Source of the DNA: Bacillaceae bacterium IKA-2 | GTDB lineage: Bacteria; Bacillota; Bacilli; Bacillales; Anaerobacillaceae | Direction of reading: 5' to 3' | DNA length: 64,000 nucleotides | Assembly (NCBI GenBank): GCA_031761875.1 | Contig: CP134492.1 | Span: 2,480,001 to 2,544,000, forward strand | Part shown: positions 1-9,092 of the stretch, piece by piece | How positions within the stretch are numbered: the first letter of the stretch is position 1 | How the letters are laid out: each line of letters opens with the position of its first letter | Position numbers and translations under genes: made by a program | The notes under the pieces: generated by a model | What the model was told of the DNA's origin: nothing | What the model saw: only the letters and a program-made list of their open reading frames with translations | The model's database searches: none

Positions 1-132
1 AGTGCAAAGAACTAGGTTCTTTCCATTGCTTAAACCTTGATACAGGATTTGCTTTCTTTTAATATTTGATAATGTGCAGTTATACTTCTCGCTGACCGTT
101 TTGACAACAATGTACTTATCAGGAATTGACAT
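1..132 (-). CDS. N-terminal fragment of an unknown protein, cut by the window edge
   Basis: An ATG at 132 opens a minus-strand frame of 44 codons that stays open to the window edge. It starts MSIPDKYIVVKTVSEKYN. A G-rich ribosome binding site (GGGGGTAATAG) lies just upstream of the ATG. I do not recognise the protein. The hairpin at 270-308 lies behind its start, so this gene begins its own transcription unit. Since only the first 44 residues are visible, no function is proposed. Confidence 0.5.
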   Translation of the reverse strand, partial: MSIPDKYIVVKTVSEKYNCTLSNIKRKQILYQGLSNGKNLVLCT

Positions 133-269
133 CACTATTACCCCCATATTTTGCTATTTCCTTTATACTACCATATGGAAGTGTAACCTGTACTTAGCAA
201 TTTCAATGGCTAACAACAAGTGTTTGATCGACGACGATTAAGGGTGGTTGCAATATTTACCCTAATAGA

Positions 270-308
270 AAAGAACCGTTTGAGAGTTGCCTCACTAAAC
301 GGTTCTTT
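270..308. terminator. hairpin, probable terminator
   Basis: Perfect 12-bp arms AAAGAACCGTTT and AAACGGTTCTTT enclose a 15-nt loop, with A and T runs on the outer sides. It could end transcription from either direction. Confidence 0.6.
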
Positions 309-390
309 GAAAGTTTACTTACTCTCTTATAAGTTATTTTCCTACACGGTTGCTCGGTTGCTAATCTCAATGCTAGGAAAAGTAAAAAGA

Positions 391-421
391 AAGCCAACTA
401 AAAGTAATGTTAAGTTGGCTT
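391..421. terminator. second hairpin, probable terminator
   Basis: Arms AAGCCAACT and AAGTTGGCTT are separated by about 12 nt. It lies between the divergent left-edge gene and rho and has no gene of its own. Confidence 0.45.
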
Positions 422-732
422 AGATATATGAAATTTGTTGAATCGGGCTGGTGTAAGTCGAATCTAGTTTGTACTCTATATTGTTTGTCCTTTAATTGTA
501 TTCCTAACCTCATTTATAATGGATAGTGTCTGCTTTCCACTCCAAAAATCATAGTATCTCTATAATGAATTTTAAAAATACCCTCCCACTCCCAATAGAT
601 TGACATTACATACTTTATTTTTAGATCCTAAAGTTATATAGACCATTTAATTATCTACCTACATTTCTTAAGTCACGTTTTTTACATTAAAATGGTGTTC
701 GGTTTTCTATTGGGAGAGGGTTCATTTTCAAA
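422..732. other. stretch without a recognised gene
   Basis: About 310 bp of A+T-rich sequence downstream of rho. I see no open frame with a ribosome binding site and no clear hairpin with a T run after the rho stop codon. Confidence 0.4.
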
Positions 733-1857
733 CTACTTGTTACTTAAATGGCGAAGAACATGCTCATTGCTCGGATTCCCCTTAAATAGTCTTATCAATT
801 TGTATAGCAGATCAGTGGGATCGCTCTCTTTTCTGCGGATGTTCCATATTATGTTTAAATGTTCTTGGCTAAATAGAAGCTCTTCTTTTCGAGTGCCAGA
901 CCGGAGAATGTCTATGGCAGGATAAATACGCCTTTCAGCTAATTTACGATCAAGATGTAATTCCATATTACCTGTTCCTTTGAACTCTTCAAAAATAACC
1001 TCATCCATTTTCGAACCTGTACCTATTAATGCAGTTGCTAAAATTGTTAAACTACCACCTTCTTCCGTGTTTCTCGCCGCACCAAAAAACTTCTTAGGAC
1101 CGTAAAAAGCGCTCGGATCGAAACCACCACTCATAGTTCGACCGCTACTAGATGTGGTTACATTATAGGCTCTTGATAACCTCGTAATGCTGTCCATCAA
1201 AATTATTACGTCTTGCTTATTTTCAACTAGTCGCTTCGCTAATGCTAATACCAATTCGGTAACTTTAATATGATTTTGTGGGCGTTCATCAAAAGTGGAG
1301 CTGAATACTTTTGCGGTTGGAATAGAACGTTTTATGTCTATGACTTCCTCGGGGCGTTCATCAATTAGTAGAATTAGAAGTTCTGTTTGTGGATGATTAT
1401 GAGTTATTCCGTTTGCTATACTTTTTAATAATGTGGTTTTACCTGCTTTCGGTGGCGCAACAATTAATCCACGTTGACCAAAACCTATTGGAGTGAATAA
1501 GTCTATGATGCGGTTTTCTATTTCAATGATGTTAGTTGTTTCAAGGGTTATCTTTCTGTTTGGATGAATTGGAGTTAATGCATTGAAGTTTGTTCTAATA
1601 ACTGTGGTGTCTGGGGGTGAGCCGTTAATCTCAAGGATTTTCATCATACTGTAGGCTTGTTCGTTATCTTTTGGTGGTCTAGCTTGTCCTACTACTAGAT
1701 CTCCTTCTCTTAAGTCGAACCTTTTGATCTGGGATGGGGAGATATAAGCATCGTTTTCGGTTATCGCATCAACACTTCTAAGAAAACCGAAACCCCTTTC
1801 CTTTGACAGCTCAAGTAAGCCACTTGTACTTATTAACTTTTCTGCAACACTAATCAC
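733..1857 (-). CDS. rho: short transcription termination factor Rho (accessory copy)
   Basis: A hexameric RNA-dependent ATPase that releases nascent transcripts. The 374 residues hold the cold-shock-like RNA-binding domain (about 18-85; FGFLRS, RRFDLR-like IKRFDLR), the P-loop [11 protein letters not shown] (about 134-144), [10 protein letters not shown], the Walker B region DVIILMDS and the Rho signature [15 protein letters not shown]. The usual Bacillus Rho has about 427 residues; this one lacks the N-terminal helical (Rho_N/SAP-like) part. The start is a GTG behind GAGAGGTG with correct spacing, and no N-terminal coding sequence precedes it, so the short form looks genuine. The usual rho neighbours (rpmE, glpX) are absent. 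It is surrounded by accessory genes, so it is probably a second, horizontally acquired Rho. Confidence 0.93.
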   Translation of the reverse strand: MISVAEKLISTSGLLELSKERGFGFLRSVDAITENDAYISPSQIKRFDLREGDLVVGQARPPKDNEQAYSMMKILEINGSPPDTTVIRTNFNALTPIHPNRKITLETTNIIEIENRIIDLFTPIGFGQRGLIVAPPKAGKTTLLKSIANGITHNHPQTELLILLIDERPEEVIDIKRSIPTAKVFSSTFDERPQNHIKVTELVLALAKRLVENKQDVIILMDSITRLSRAYNVTTSSSGRTMSGGFDPSAFYGPKKFFGAARNTEEGGSLTILATALIGTGSKMDEVIFEEFKGTGNMELHLDRKLAERRIYPAIDILRSGTRKEELLFSQEHLNIIWNIRRKESDPTDLLYKLIRLFKGNPSNEHVLRHLSNK

Positions 1858-2125
1858 AGTAATGCACCTCTCTTTAACTTATTTTGTTGTCTTAGTAATA
1901 GGGAAATGATGAAAGCATTTAATGAAGGGTATGTTCGTTGGGTAACTCAAGCGTATGCTTGTGGTTTATTTAAATAATACTACCTTTATTTTGAATTTTC
2001 AATCTTTTTATGCAAAATAAAAGATAAGGTCGTAAAGACCCTCTCGATTAGCTTTATTAGAGTTGCTTAATTGAAGCTAAAAAAGTGGTTTGTGTCTTAG
2101 GGATACGAGGGAAGGTCATGCTGTA
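1858..2125. other. rho upstream region
   Basis: It holds the rho ribosome binding site and A+T-rich sequence. No second gene is seen. Short inverted segments (GCTTTATTAGAG / TTGAAGCTAA) between 2050 and 2090 are too weak to name. Confidence 0.35.
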
Positions 2126-2235
2126 TGATTACAGCCACAAGAATGTACCATCTCTGCCATATTTTTCCCAGCAGTTGCCACGAAATTTACAACTTGCTGT
2201 CAATCGTTTACCAATAGAAAAACGTCAAAGATTTT
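2126..2235 (+). repeat. transposon-end-like repeat, copy 1
   Basis: A 110-bp non-coding block beginning TGATTACAGCCACAAG. It recurs at 36841-36952 in the same orientation with high identity and, more diverged, at 38757-38846 in the opposite orientation. Read on the reverse strand it contains spaced subrepeats of the kind TGnC(A/G)...TGG(T/C)A(A/C)A, about 20-30 bp each. Arrays of this sort bind TnsB/TniA-type transposases at Tn7- and Tn552-like ends. No such transposase is in the window. Confidence 0.55.
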
Positions 2236-2244
2236 GAAGTGAAA

Positions 2245-2283
2245 AAGCCTAATCCTCCTTATTTGTACTGAGGAATTAGGCTT
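2245..2283. terminator. hairpin, probable terminator
   Basis: Arms AAGCCTAATCCTCC and GAGGAATTAGGCTT with an 11-nt loop. It adjoins repeat copy 1. Confidence 0.5.
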
Positions 2284-2435
2284 ATCGTCTTCAGCAATCG
2301 CGCCTTTATATGTAGTATGATTTTCCACCGTAATTAACGTAAGTAACGATACGAAAAATGCAAATTTATATCTTTGTAGAAGCATTATATATAGTAAGTA
2401 ATTATAGTTATTAACGTTAACAAACATAGGACTTT

Positions 2436-2526
2436 ACGTGGAGGGGTGGGTATGATAGGCTTGGCAACCTGATGAAACAACGGCTTCAGGCTTTCATGAC
2501 CAATCATGCCCACAGAGGCTCCACGT
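2436..2526. other. nested inverted repeats, possible structured RNA
   Basis: Three nested or consecutive stems are visible: ACGTGGAG with CTCCACGT (outermost, 2436-2443 / 2519-2526), TGGGTATGAT with ATCATGCCCA (one G-U pair), and CCTGA with TCAGG inside. The layout resembles a folded RNA or a transposon end rather than a terminator, as no T run follows. I could not assign a family. Confidence 0.35.
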
Positions 2527-2755
2527 CAAGTTCTTAACCGCTTATCTATGGTTACATGGAAACAATTAAAAGGTGCACCATATCAGTGTTTTGGAGCGGA
2601 TACTATATATAAGCGCCTGATTGTTGAAGATAGCCAAAGTTTGTTATTATCTCAACTCATCTTGATAAGCTTTCAAATCAATACCATCAGAACTCATATG
2701 GGAATTCGGTACTTCTTCTTTTGAAAAATCAAAGCTATCAAAGGGAATTATTTGT

Positions 2756-3529
2756 TCAGTCCTTAGAATCGCTTTGCCATATGTTGTTTTTTCTATCTGA
2801 AATAGAGGTAATAATTTCATTCGTATAAGATAAACCTTGCACTTCATAATCTAGCTGTTTTTCTTCATCTAGAAACACAAACCAAATTTTATGGTATCCT
2901 GTTGTAATCACCTTTGCTTCGTGTAAAATATTATTCTCATCGCTAATAATGTTCATTTGAGTAATCTCAGGATTAATGATCTCTCCAAAAAGAATTGGAA
3001 ATGGTGAGTTATTTTCAGTACCAAATTGAGGTAAATATTTACTGGTAAAATTCTCTGGAATACTTGTTGAATATCCCCCTCTATTAAACGTCCCTTCCCA
3101 ACCAAACAATGTTTTTTTTATGAAAATTGCACCTAATTCAGATGCACTTACTTCTTCATCAGGCGACTTTATATTAGGGATATAAAAAACGACGACGCCA
3201 TGTTCAACCACTTCTTTATGAAGGATTTCATTATAGCCTCCAAAATCGAGCAAGATTTGATGAATATCTTCATTCATTCCGCCTGTACGATCATGAACCA
3301 TTTCACTAAAAAGAGGAAGTGATAAAATTAAAAGTATTAAAAATGCAGTTGTAACAGCAAAATAGTATTTCCACTTGGTAGACGAATTGCTTTGTGTTGT
3401 TCCATTACTGTCTATTTTTTTATTAATATTTAATAGTATTTCATTTTTTTCATTTTCAATCATATTAATCTTTTTGTCTATTGATTTAAAATGATGATCA
3501 TATTCTTTCATCTCTTCAAATTGTTTCAT
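2756..3529 (-). CDS. membrane anti-sigma-like protein, 3' end probably frameshifted
   Basis: 257 residues: a charged N-terminal cytoplasmic part (1-52), one transmembrane helix at about 54-77 (YYFAVTTAFLILLILSLPLF), and an extracytoplasmic domain. Its ATG overlaps the end of the upstream sigma gene by 14 bp, the usual coupling of an ECF sigma factor with its anti-sigma factor, and that position is the main reason for the call. The open frame ends at 2756. However, the overlapping frame continues as coding-like sequence (TTYGKAILRTEQIIPFDSF) to 2647. The two frames meet at a run of six A residues near 2790, so a +/-1 indel probably shortened a protein of about 300 residues. Confidence 0.6.
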   Translation of the reverse strand: MKQFEEMKEYDHHFKSIDKKINMIENEKNEILLNINKKIDSNGTTQSNSSTKWKYYFAVTTAFLILLILSLPLFSEMVHDRTGGMNEDIHQILLDFGGYNEILHKEVVEHGVVVFYIPNIKSPDEEVSASELGAIFIKKTLFGWEGTFNRGGYSTSIPENFTSKYLPQFGTENNSPFPILFGEIINPEITQMNIISDENNILHEAKVITTGYHKIWFVFLDEEKQLDYEVQGLSYTNEIITSISDRKNNIWQSDSKD

Positions 3530-3959
3530 GGTGATAGCTCTCCTTTTCCAACTGCTTTTTTAAAGCTTTCATTCCCCTAAATAAATTCACTTTTACTTTA
3601 TTTTCTGACCACCCAAGAATGTGCGATGACTCACTTATTGAAAATTCTTTTAGTTTTCTTACTATAATGACATCTCGATAAGATCGTTTAATCTTACTTA
3701 ATGCATCATATAATTCTCGCTCTATTTCAGTTAATACGATGAATTGTTCAGGGGTTTTATCCGGTGCTGGTATAGAAAAAATTGAATCTATTAAATATGA
3801 AATTGGTTTCTTCTTCCTAACAAAGTCAATAGTTACATTCCGTGCTATTTTAAACAACCAGCCTTTTGAGTTTTCTCCATTAAAAGTATTGAAGTTATTG
3901 TAGGCACGCAGGTAAGTATCTTGTAATATGTCCTTTGCTTGATTATGGTCACCGATCAT
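3516..3959 (-). CDS. ECF-type RNA polymerase sigma factor, N-terminally truncated
   Basis: 147 residues with region 2 (AKDILQDTYLRAY, GWLFKIARNVTIDFVRKK) and region 4 (YRDVIIVRKLKEFSISES, then a helix-turn-helix ending NKVKVNLFRGMKALK). ECF factors usually have 160-190 residues. Region 2.1 appears upstream in frame as DIYKYVFFMIGDHNQ, but a TAA lies just before it, and the ATG at 3959 has no ribosome binding site. The gene is therefore probably a 5'-damaged copy, although the DNA-binding parts remain. It would direct polymerase to its own promoter and be held by the membrane protein encoded next to it. Confidence 0.7.
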   Translation of the reverse strand: MIGDHNQAKDILQDTYLRAYNNFNTFNGENSKGWLFKIARNVTIDFVRKKKPISYLIDSIFSIPAPDKTPEQFIVLTEIERELYDALSKIKRSYRDVIIVRKLKEFSISESSHILGWSENKVKVNLFRGMKALKKQLEKESYHHETI

Positions 3960-4179
3960 AAAGAAAACATATTTATATATATCATTGCGCTCTTACTACT
4001 GTTTTACAGTAACTGGCAGTTCGTAATATAAGGTTAGCCAGCTAAGAAAATGTTTCTGGTTGACCTTATTTGTGATCGTATGATAGCTGTAGTCGGGGTA
4101 GAACGTCGCACCCGTGGGAATCGATCCAGTTAGCTAAACACTTTGCCCCCCTTTAACTCTATGTTTTATTAAACAGAAA

Positions 4180-4200
4180 GACCGACATAAAATGTCGGTC
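4180..4200. terminator. terminator hairpin behind the PIN gene
   Basis: GACCGACAT and ATGTCGGTC form a perfect 9-bp stem with a 3-nt loop, 34 bp beyond the stop codon of the PIN-domain gene. Confidence 0.55.
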
Positions 4201-4233
4201 ACTGGATATCTGAATTATTTCAAATTAAAAATA

Positions 4234-5337
4234 TTATCCCTCATCATCATCATCATAAAATCCAAGATGACCTTTTTGGTTCACCTCAATATTATCGATT
4301 TCTAAATGACTTATTTCTTCCTTTTCATTGTATGAAAAGGAAAACTTCATCTCTAATTCAATTTCTTCCCCACCAACATGTATATAATCATCATCATGAC
4401 GCGATTCTCTATATGCGTTATAAAGGTATACTTCTATTGCCGCCACAAGAGAAAGATAACCCGAAATCAATATTTCATCTCCAATAATTTCTACTTCAAA
4501 GTCTGTTACTGTATGAATATCCATAGACGATAAGTCAGCATATCCACTTTCATATGCATCATCTATAAAGCTCTCGATATCTTTATTTGAGAGATAATTT
4601 CCTAAGAAGCCAAAGATGCTATCAAAAGCATCTAATTGATTTAATAAAGTCACAATATAGTCTGAATTGATATTCTCTGATTCTACCCATTCAACAAGAC
4701 CTGCTGTACGAATAAGTGGTTGCAAATCTTCTTCCTTCTCAAATAATTCTTTGGCTGAAACATAATGTTTAAATCTTTTAGTATCATTAAGGAGTTCAGG
4801 GTGAATTTTGCCCTTTTCCTCACAAAAATCATTTACATTTCCAGTTAGGAAAAAACAATTTTCTAATAAATCATTTTCTGCAAGTTTTGAATATGAGAGC
4901 CAAGTAATTGCGTCTCTAAACTCTTGTTTCTTTGGGCCAAAAGGTTTTATCCGCTTTATTGATCTTTCGACCAATACTGGTAGAAGGTCATTATCAAATT
5001 CAACAATTTGTATAACTTTTCTATCTATTAAGTCATTGTAAAAACCATCAAATCTTGACATAAAATCATCTTTAGTGTTTTGAATGGTTGAAGTGGTTAA
5101 TTCAGTTGGGTAGTAATTATTTAGATCACTTAAAGACGACTCCAAATTCCTTATTCTTAAATTTACATTCTCTTCGAATTTATTTCTTGTTTCATCAAAG
5201 ACTACATTTGACATATAAATAGTTACATTATCTGTATTTTCTGCTAATTTTAAGAGATTACGGTTAAAGTTATTTTTAAAAAGAGGATCAGTATAGGTTA
5301 AAGTGGTATCCAAAAAGATGTTAAAATCATCCGACAT
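4234..5337 (-). CDS. PIN-domain (DUF4935-like) protein, predicted RNase
   Basis: 367 residues. The N-terminal 180 residues have the PIN nuclease pattern: D10 in FLDTTLTYTD, E49 in FDETRN, D142 in FRDAITW, and N167/D170 in TGNVNDF, which together would hold Mg2+ or Mn2+ in the active site. The C-terminal half is acidic, without a recognised domain, and ends in a DDDDEG tail. The layout matches large single-gene PIN proteins (DUF4935 group) that occur alone, without the small antitoxin of VapBC pairs. A role in RNA cleavage or phage defence is an inference from fold and context. It is monocistronic, with a terminator downstream. Confidence 0.65.
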   Translation of the reverse strand: MSDDFNIFLDTTLTYTDPLFKNNFNRNLLKLAENTDNVTIYMSNVVFDETRNKFEENVNLRIRNLESSLSDLNNYYPTELTTSTIQNTKDDFMSRFDGFYNDLIDRKVIQIVEFDNDLLPVLVERSIKRIKPFGPKKQEFRDAITWLSYSKLAENDLLENCFFLTGNVNDFCEEKGKIHPELLNDTKRFKHYVSAKELFEKEEDLQPLIRTAGLVEWVESENINSDYIVTLLNQLDAFDSIFGFLGNYLSNKDIESFIDDAYESGYADLSSMDIHTVTDFEVEIIGDEILISGYLSLVAAIEVYLYNAYRESRHDDDYIHVGGEEIELEMKFSFSYNEKEEISHLEIDNIEVNQKGHLGFYDDDDEG

Positions 5338-5628
5338 TTAAGCAACTCCCTGATATATATGTTTAATTAAGGTAATTCTATAATTGTAACTAATATTCCT
5401 TCATTTATAATCAATTAGTAATGAGACGCTTTTCTTCACCAGAGTCCAACGCCCCTACGAATTTAGACTTTAGTTTTAAATATATAATCTCTGGTTCCCC
5501 TTCATCTTAGTTTCACTTAAATGTTTTTTACATGCAAAAAGCCGCTTTTTATTAAAGAAAAGCTCCCGATTGTGGAATTTAAGCATAACGCAGAAAATGC
5601 TTATACTTTGGCAATCTGAAATTTGTCG
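5338..5628. other. intergenic stretch upstream of the PIN gene
   Basis: About 290 bp. It holds one CCAACGCCCCTACG motif (5449) of a type repeated in other spacers of this window (27589, 40253, 52178) and otherwise no recognisable feature. Confidence 0.3.
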
Positions 5629-5821
5629 TTAATCATTAATCTCACTTTCATCAACAATTCCTGAGTATATAATATGGTGGTACGTGTTCCCATCATGCTC
5701 GTATGCTGTGTAAGGAACAATATGATTGTATTTATTCGTATATTTCTCAACAGGTTGAAATTGTGCAATGGCATCTGATTCACTATACTCATTTACTGGA
5801 AAAAAAAGATAATCGTACATA
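5629..5821 (-). pseudogene. 3' part of a small gene split by the IS21 element
   Basis: Codes for YDYLFFPVNEYSESDAIAQF and on to a stop at 5629. The 5' end is cut at 5821 by the IS. Removing the IS and one copy of the ACATA duplication joins it in frame to 11713-11871, giving ...AKRLGRPDM-YDYLFFPV.... An ATG at 5820 exists, but no ribosome binding site precedes it. The protein family is not recognised. Confidence 0.6.
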
Positions 5822-5935
5822 TGTTTATGATACTCTAAAAGTGGCCCATTAATAGAATAATATCAATTGAAAAACGGTCCAGTACTTTAACACTAATCTC
5901 TTACTGTTATGATGGCAGTAAAGGGGTGGGATGGA

Positions 5936-6733
5936 GTGATTGAGATAATGGACAAACATGCAATAATAAAACTAAAGCAGCAAGGTGTATCCAATAGAAA
6001 AGCTGCCAAGCTTTTAAACATCAATCGGAAAACAGTCGCAATCTATTGGAATGAGTACCAGAAGAACAATACTCTGTTGAATGCCTTAGACGTTAATAAA
6101 AAAGAAGTACAAGAAGTACAAGAAAAAATATGCGAGGCACCAAAGTATAATGCTCAAAATAGAAAGCCAAGAAAGTACACAGCAGAAATCGATACCAGAT
6201 TAGACGAAATCCTAGAGAGTGAATCTGAAAAGTGTAAAGAGTTAGGTCGACATAAACAACAGCTGACTAATTTGCAAATTCACCAAATGCTAGTCAATGA
6301 AAAGTTTGATATTGGATATACAACTATTACAAATAAAATCAGAGAAAAAAGAAACAAACCTAAGGAATGCTTTATTAAACAATCATATGATTTAGGGCAA
6401 AGACTTGAATATGATTTTGGCGAAGTGAAGTTAGAAATAAACGGGGAGATCAATACCTATCATCTAGCTGTACTATCTTCACCAGCTGCTGATTTCAGAT
6501 GGGCGTATTTATATAAGAATCAAAAGCAAGACGTCTTTATGGATTCTCATGTGCGTTTCTTCGATATGTTAGGTGGCGTTTATTCAGAGATTGTGTACGA
6601 CAATATGAGAAATGTAGTATCAAAATTCATAGGTAAAACTGAAAAAGTCCTCAATGAGAATTTGCTAAAATTGTCACTCTACTACGGATTCGATATCAAC
6701 GTCACTAATTGTTTCAGTGGAAACGAGAAGGGT
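5936..6733 (+). pseudogene. istA: istA transposase, 5' part
   Basis: IstA is the DDE transposase of IS21. This part has the N-terminal helix-turn-helix (SNRKAAKLLNINRKTVAIYW) and the first catalytic region (RLEYDFGEVKLEI; YDNMRNVV). The start is taken as GTG 5936 because AAGGGGTGG lies 8 nt upstream; ATG 5948 is an alternative. The frame is broken after the GGT codon at 6731-6733 by the RIT element and reopens at CAT 10234. The two parts together make 493 codons (NEKG-HVEGSVKII), so the gene is interrupted but not decayed. Confidence 0.9.
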
Positions 6734-6776
6734 AATGAAAAGTATATGATAATGTAAAGTAAGGCTGTTAGATAAC
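6726..6776 (+). repeat. RIT left inverted repeat
   Basis: 51 bp, from AGAAGGGT through TATATGATAATGTAAAGTAA to GATAAC. It is the reverse complement of 10157-10207 with one mismatch seen. Its first 8 bp are the target-derived AGAAGGGT core. Confidence 0.85.
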
Positions 6777-6821
6777 TATAAACAAAGTGATTCTAGTTGT
6801 TTTACTTTACATTTTCAATGG

Positions 6822-6861
6822 CTATATTTAATATAGGCGAGGTCGCCTACGTTAAATATAG
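6822..6861. promoter_or_regulatory. long hairpin before the RIT recombinase operon
   Basis: CTATATTTAA..TATAGGCGA and TCGCCTA..TTAAATATAG form an about 19-bp stem with a 2-nt loop. The ribosome binding site AGGAGG follows directly on the 3' arm, so the fold could limit translation of the first recombinase or stop read-through from istA. That role is inferred. Confidence 0.5.
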
Positions 6862-6873
6862 GAGGTTATGATT

Positions 6874-8121
6874 ATGGAACAAAAATATCAAACATTTGAA
6901 CAACTGTCCTCAGAAGTAGTTAAATCCCTTCGGGATATGTCCTATTCCGAATCAAGGATAAGCCAATATCGTTCCGCGTGGCAAAAACTGGCTACTTTTA
7001 TGGAAAACAATCAGATTGAGTATTATTCAGCGTCAGTAGGTGGAGCATTTATAGCTGACTTTATTGGTACTGGGAAATACGAGGAATTTAGCCATTGGGA
7101 AAAGAGCATAATCCGGTGTGTGGATGTTCTAACTGAATTTCAGTCTACAGGAACGTTCCAATACAGAAGGGCAAAGAAATCCTACCAATTTTATGGTTGC
7201 ATCGGTAATCCTATGGTGGATTTCCTTAATCACCGAAAATCTTTGGGTATTACAGAAAATACGCTTGGTCATTACCGATTAAATCTTCATCGCTTTCTTA
7301 GTTTTTTTAATGAAGAAGGAGTCATGGAAACCGAAGCAATTAAAAAACAACACATTTTAGGATTTGTGAATCAGCTTGGTTTTTATACACCTGCAACGCG
7401 CCACAGCATGCTTACCACTTTACGTGGGTTTATGAGATATCTACATGACAATGGGTATACAGGGATTGACTTTTCATACCTAATTCCAAAAGACAATTAC
7501 AAGAAGCAATGTAAACTACCCACGACATATACGAAAAATGAAGTTGAATCATTAATCAATACTGTTGACAGAAGTAGCCCAAAAGGGAAGCGTGATGCTG
7601 CTATGATACTATTGGCTGCACGATTGGGATTGAGGGCTTCTGACATCTGTCTGTTGAAGTTTGAAAACATACACTGGGAAAAGAATACAATTACACTTGT
7701 TCAACAAAAGACTAAAAATAAGATTGAGCATCCACTTTTAATAGAAATAGGAGAGGCTATTATCGATTATCTGAAGTATGGACGGCCTAAATCTGATCTT
7801 CCTTATGTCTTCCTACATGCAATCCCGCCATATAACTGCCTAAATAGATCGACTTTGCATAGCATTGTTACTTTTTATCTCCGTCGTGCTGGCATTAAAA
7901 ACATAACAGAAAAGAAACATGGTCCTCATGCTTTGAGGCACAGTCTTGCTGGGCAACTACTGGAACAAAAAATACCCATCCATGTTATATCAGAAGTGCT
8001 AGGTCACAAGAATACCGAAAGCACAAAAACTTATTTACGAATAGACTTAACATCTTTGAGCCAATGCGCATTAGATGTTCCACTCTTAAAAACGCCATTT
8101 TATGCCAAGGAGGTGGAATGA
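6874..8121 (+). CDS. tyrosine recombinase A of the RIT element
   Basis: 415 residues from ATG 6874, chosen because AGGAGG lies 8 nt upstream (ATG 6868 is only 2 nt from it). It has a long SAM-like core-binding N-terminus and a catalytic C-terminal domain with the Arg of RLGLRASD, the HALRH box (H-x-x-R), LGHKN and the nucleophile Tyr in TKTYLRID. All catalytic residues are present. It probably makes strand cuts and joins at the element ends together with recombinases B and C. Its TGA overlaps the ATG of B (ATGA). Confidence 0.9.
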   Translation: MEQKYQTFEQLSSEVVKSLRDMSYSESRISQYRSAWQKLATFMENNQIEYYSASVGGAFIADFIGTGKYEEFSHWEKSIIRCVDVLTEFQSTGTFQYRRAKKSYQFYGCIGNPMVDFLNHRKSLGITENTLGHYRLNLHRFLSFFNEEGVMETEAIKKQHILGFVNQLGFYTPATRHSMLTTLRGFMRYLHDNGYTGIDFSYLIPKDNYKKQCKLPTTYTKNEVESLINTVDRSSPKGKRDAAMILLAARLGLRASDICLLKFENIHWEKNTITLVQQKTKNKIEHPLLIEIGEAIIDYLKYGRPKSDLPYVFLHAIPPYNCLNRSTLHSIVTFYLRRAGIKNITEKKHGPHALRHSLAGQLLEQKIPIHVISEVLGHKNTESTKTYLRIDLTSLSQCALDVPLLKTPFYAKEVE

Positions 8122-9092
8122 TGCCGAACTATTGTGGTATTTATGCTGGTTTAATCGAACAGTACATTGATTTCAAAAGAAACCTCGGTTACAAGTTTGT
8201 TGATGCCACTTACACACTTTCGTTATTTGACAGATTTACAATAGATAATGCCGTATTAAAACTCGGTCTATCAAAGGAGATTGTTGATAAATGGAGTGAG
8301 AAGCGTCCAAATGAATCAGACAAGACACGTTATGCGAGGATTCATTATATTGCAAAATTTTCCGCCTATTTAAATGATATGGGATATCCATCACATATAC
8401 CGAGATTGCCTAAAAAGTACAGCAGTACGTTTGTACCACATATTTTCTCGAAAAAGGAAGTGAATGCATTCTTCGATGCATGTGATACGCTTAAAGTTAA
8501 TAGACGATTTGAAACAACTGTGTATGTACTCCCCGCTTTATTTAGAATGCTATATGGCTGTGGCATCCGTATCAGCGAAGCGTTATCCCTAACATGTAAG
8601 GATGTTGATCTTGATGCAAAAAATATTATTGTCAGGGAAACGAAAAACGGCAAAGACCGAATACTCCCATTATCTGAAACACTAACTGAGGTGTGTATTC
8701 AATATAGGAATGTTCGTCCCGGCAAATATGAACCGAAAGGTTATTTTTTTATCAAGAACAATGGGCAAAAATGTAATGCCAAGGCAATATATGAATGGTT
8801 CAGAAAAATACTCTGGAATGCAGGAATTCCACATGGTGGGAAGGGTTTTGGCCCAAGAATGCATGACTTTCGTCACACTTTCAGTGTACACTCTCTTGTG
8901 AAAATGTCAGAAGCTGGGCTAGATTTATACTACTCACTCCCAATATTATCAAAATATCTTGGGCATCAGTCATTAGAGGCTACAGATAAGTATGTAAGGC
9001 TAACATCTGACATGTACCCTGATTTAATTAGAGAAGTAGATAACGTTTGTGCCTATGTATTTCCGGAGGTTGACCATTATGAAGCCGACTGA
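8118..9092 (+). CDS. tyrosine recombinase B of the RIT element
   Basis: 324 residues; start ATG 8118 inside the ATGA overlap with A, behind AAGGAGG (ATG 8121 is equally possible). The catalytic domain shows R in YGCGIRISEAL, the HDFRHTF box, YLGHQS and Tyr in TDKYVRLT. The N-terminal part (ECYIDFKRNLGYKF-like EQYIDFKRNLGYKF) is a core-binding domain. Shorter than A, as usual for the middle protein of a trio. Translational coupling on both sides implies fixed ratios of the three proteins. Confidence 0.9.
   Translation: MMPNYCGIYAGLIEQYIDFKRNLGYKFVDATYTLSLFDRFTIDNAVLKLGLSKEIVDKWSEKRPNESDKTRYARIHYIAKFSAYLNDMGYPSHIPRLPKKYSSTFVPHIFSKKEVNAFFDACDTLKVNRRFETTVYVLPALFRMLYGCGIRISEALSLTCKDVDLDAKNIIVRETKNGKDRILPLSETLTEVCIQYRNVRPGKYEPKGYFFIKNNGQKCNAKAIYEWFRKILWNAGIPHGGKGFGPRMHDFRHTFSVHSLVKMSEAGLDLYYSLPILSKYLGHQSLEATDKYVRLTSDMYPDLIREVDNVCAYVFPEVDHYEAD

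Noticed and set aside
2200-2427. 75-codon minus-strand frame as a gene
   Set aside because: It overlaps the repeat and the terminator hairpin, has no ribosome binding site and shows no coding character.
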